DNA of 6,030 nt, from the NCBI GenBank assembly GCA_009697555.1, contig WLQV01000070.1:1-6030 (forward strand), written 5' to 3'. The position numbers and the translations under genes are program-made. Source of the stretch: Actinomycetota bacterium. GTDB taxonomy: Bacteria > Actinomycetota > Actinomycetes > Nanopelagicales > Nanopelagicaceae. Below are positions 5,939 to 6,030 of the stretch, piece after piece (positions within the stretch are counted from its first letter, which is position 1; every line of letters begins with the position of its first letter). The notes below the pieces were generated by a model. That model ran no database searches. It saw nothing but the letters and a program-made list of their open reading frames with translations, and was not told the DNA's origin.

Positions 5939-6030
5939 ACAGACCGCTTCACCGCTGCCGCAACTGCACCTACAACTTGATCATTGAAGACACTGGGCAC
6001 AATAAAGGAGGCGTTGAGTTGTTCTGGCGC
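5935..6030 (-). CDS. C-terminal end of a probable malic enzyme (partial)
   Basis: An open frame enters from the right edge and ends at TGA (5937-5935), showing the last 31 codons of a longer gene. The visible residues include LNASFIVPSVFN and then VVGAVAAAVKRSV. This resembles the C-terminus of bacterial malic enzymes (malate dehydrogenase, oxaloacetate-decarboxylating), where a segment like FIIPSVFNxxVAPAVAxAV is common. Malic enzyme converts malate to pyruvate and CO2 with NAD(P)H formation in the cytoplasm. The catalytic and nucleotide-binding domains lie outside the window, so the identification rests on this short match from memory. The stop codon overlaps the DedA start (GTGA), so the two genes very likely share a transcript. 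Confidence 0.62.
   Translation of the reverse strand, partial: APEQLNASFIVPSVFNDQVVGAVAAAVKRSV
5947..5953 (-). promoter_or_regulatory. possible ribosome binding site of the DedA gene
   Basis: GGTGAAG on the minus strand lies eight bases upstream of the GTG at 5938, inside the 3' end of the malic enzyme frame. It is a weak Shine-Dalgarno match but well spaced. With the four-base overlap it suggests that ribosomes finishing the upstream gene re-initiate here. No -10-like box stands just before this GTG, unlike the three putatively leaderless genes in the window. Confidence 0.4.

Overview
The window looks like ordinary chromosomal DNA from a compact, low-to-moderate-GC actinobacterium. I infer this from the actinobacterial character of the proteins as I recognise them, three start codons placed directly behind a TAGGCT-type -10 box with no Shine-Dalgarno sequence (leaderless genes), and almost no non-coding DNA. 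Streamlined freshwater Actinobacteria (Nanopelagicales, the acI group) would fit, but this is a guess; no 16S or other marker is present. I see no mobile element, CRISPR array, rRNA or tRNA.

Layout from left to right. (1) A plus-strand nucleotide-sugar dehydrogenase (10-1305) meets a minus-strand kynureninase (1298-2572) tail to tail with an 8-bp overlap. (2) A 67-bp divergent spacer (2573-2639) carries back-to-back leaderless promoters for the kynureninase gene and for a plus-strand Uup-like ABC-F ATPase (2640-4412), with a GC-rich inverted repeat between them. (3) Nine bases after the ATPase, a two-domain YdcZ-type membrane transporter (4422-5354) begins. A third TAGGCT box sits on the ATPase stop codon, so this gene may have its own leaderless promoter as well as read-through. 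(4) The transporter converges, with a 25-bp overlap, on a minus-strand DedA-family membrane protein (5330-5938). (5) The DedA gene starts with GTG inside the stop codon of an upstream minus-strand gene, of which only the last 31 codons are visible (5935-6030). That tail resembles the C-terminus of a malic enzyme.

The genes do not form one pathway. They cover sugar-nucleotide oxidation (cell-surface polysaccharide), kynurenine cleavage, ribosome-associated ATPase function, a drug/metabolite-type transporter, a DedA membrane protein and probably malate decarboxylation. The points most worth a second look are the altered active-site positions in the sugar-nucleotide dehydrogenase, the set of leaderless promoters (one built over a stop codon), the palindrome in the divergent spacer, and the overlapping gene ends that leave no room for terminators. 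I found no convincing novel system.
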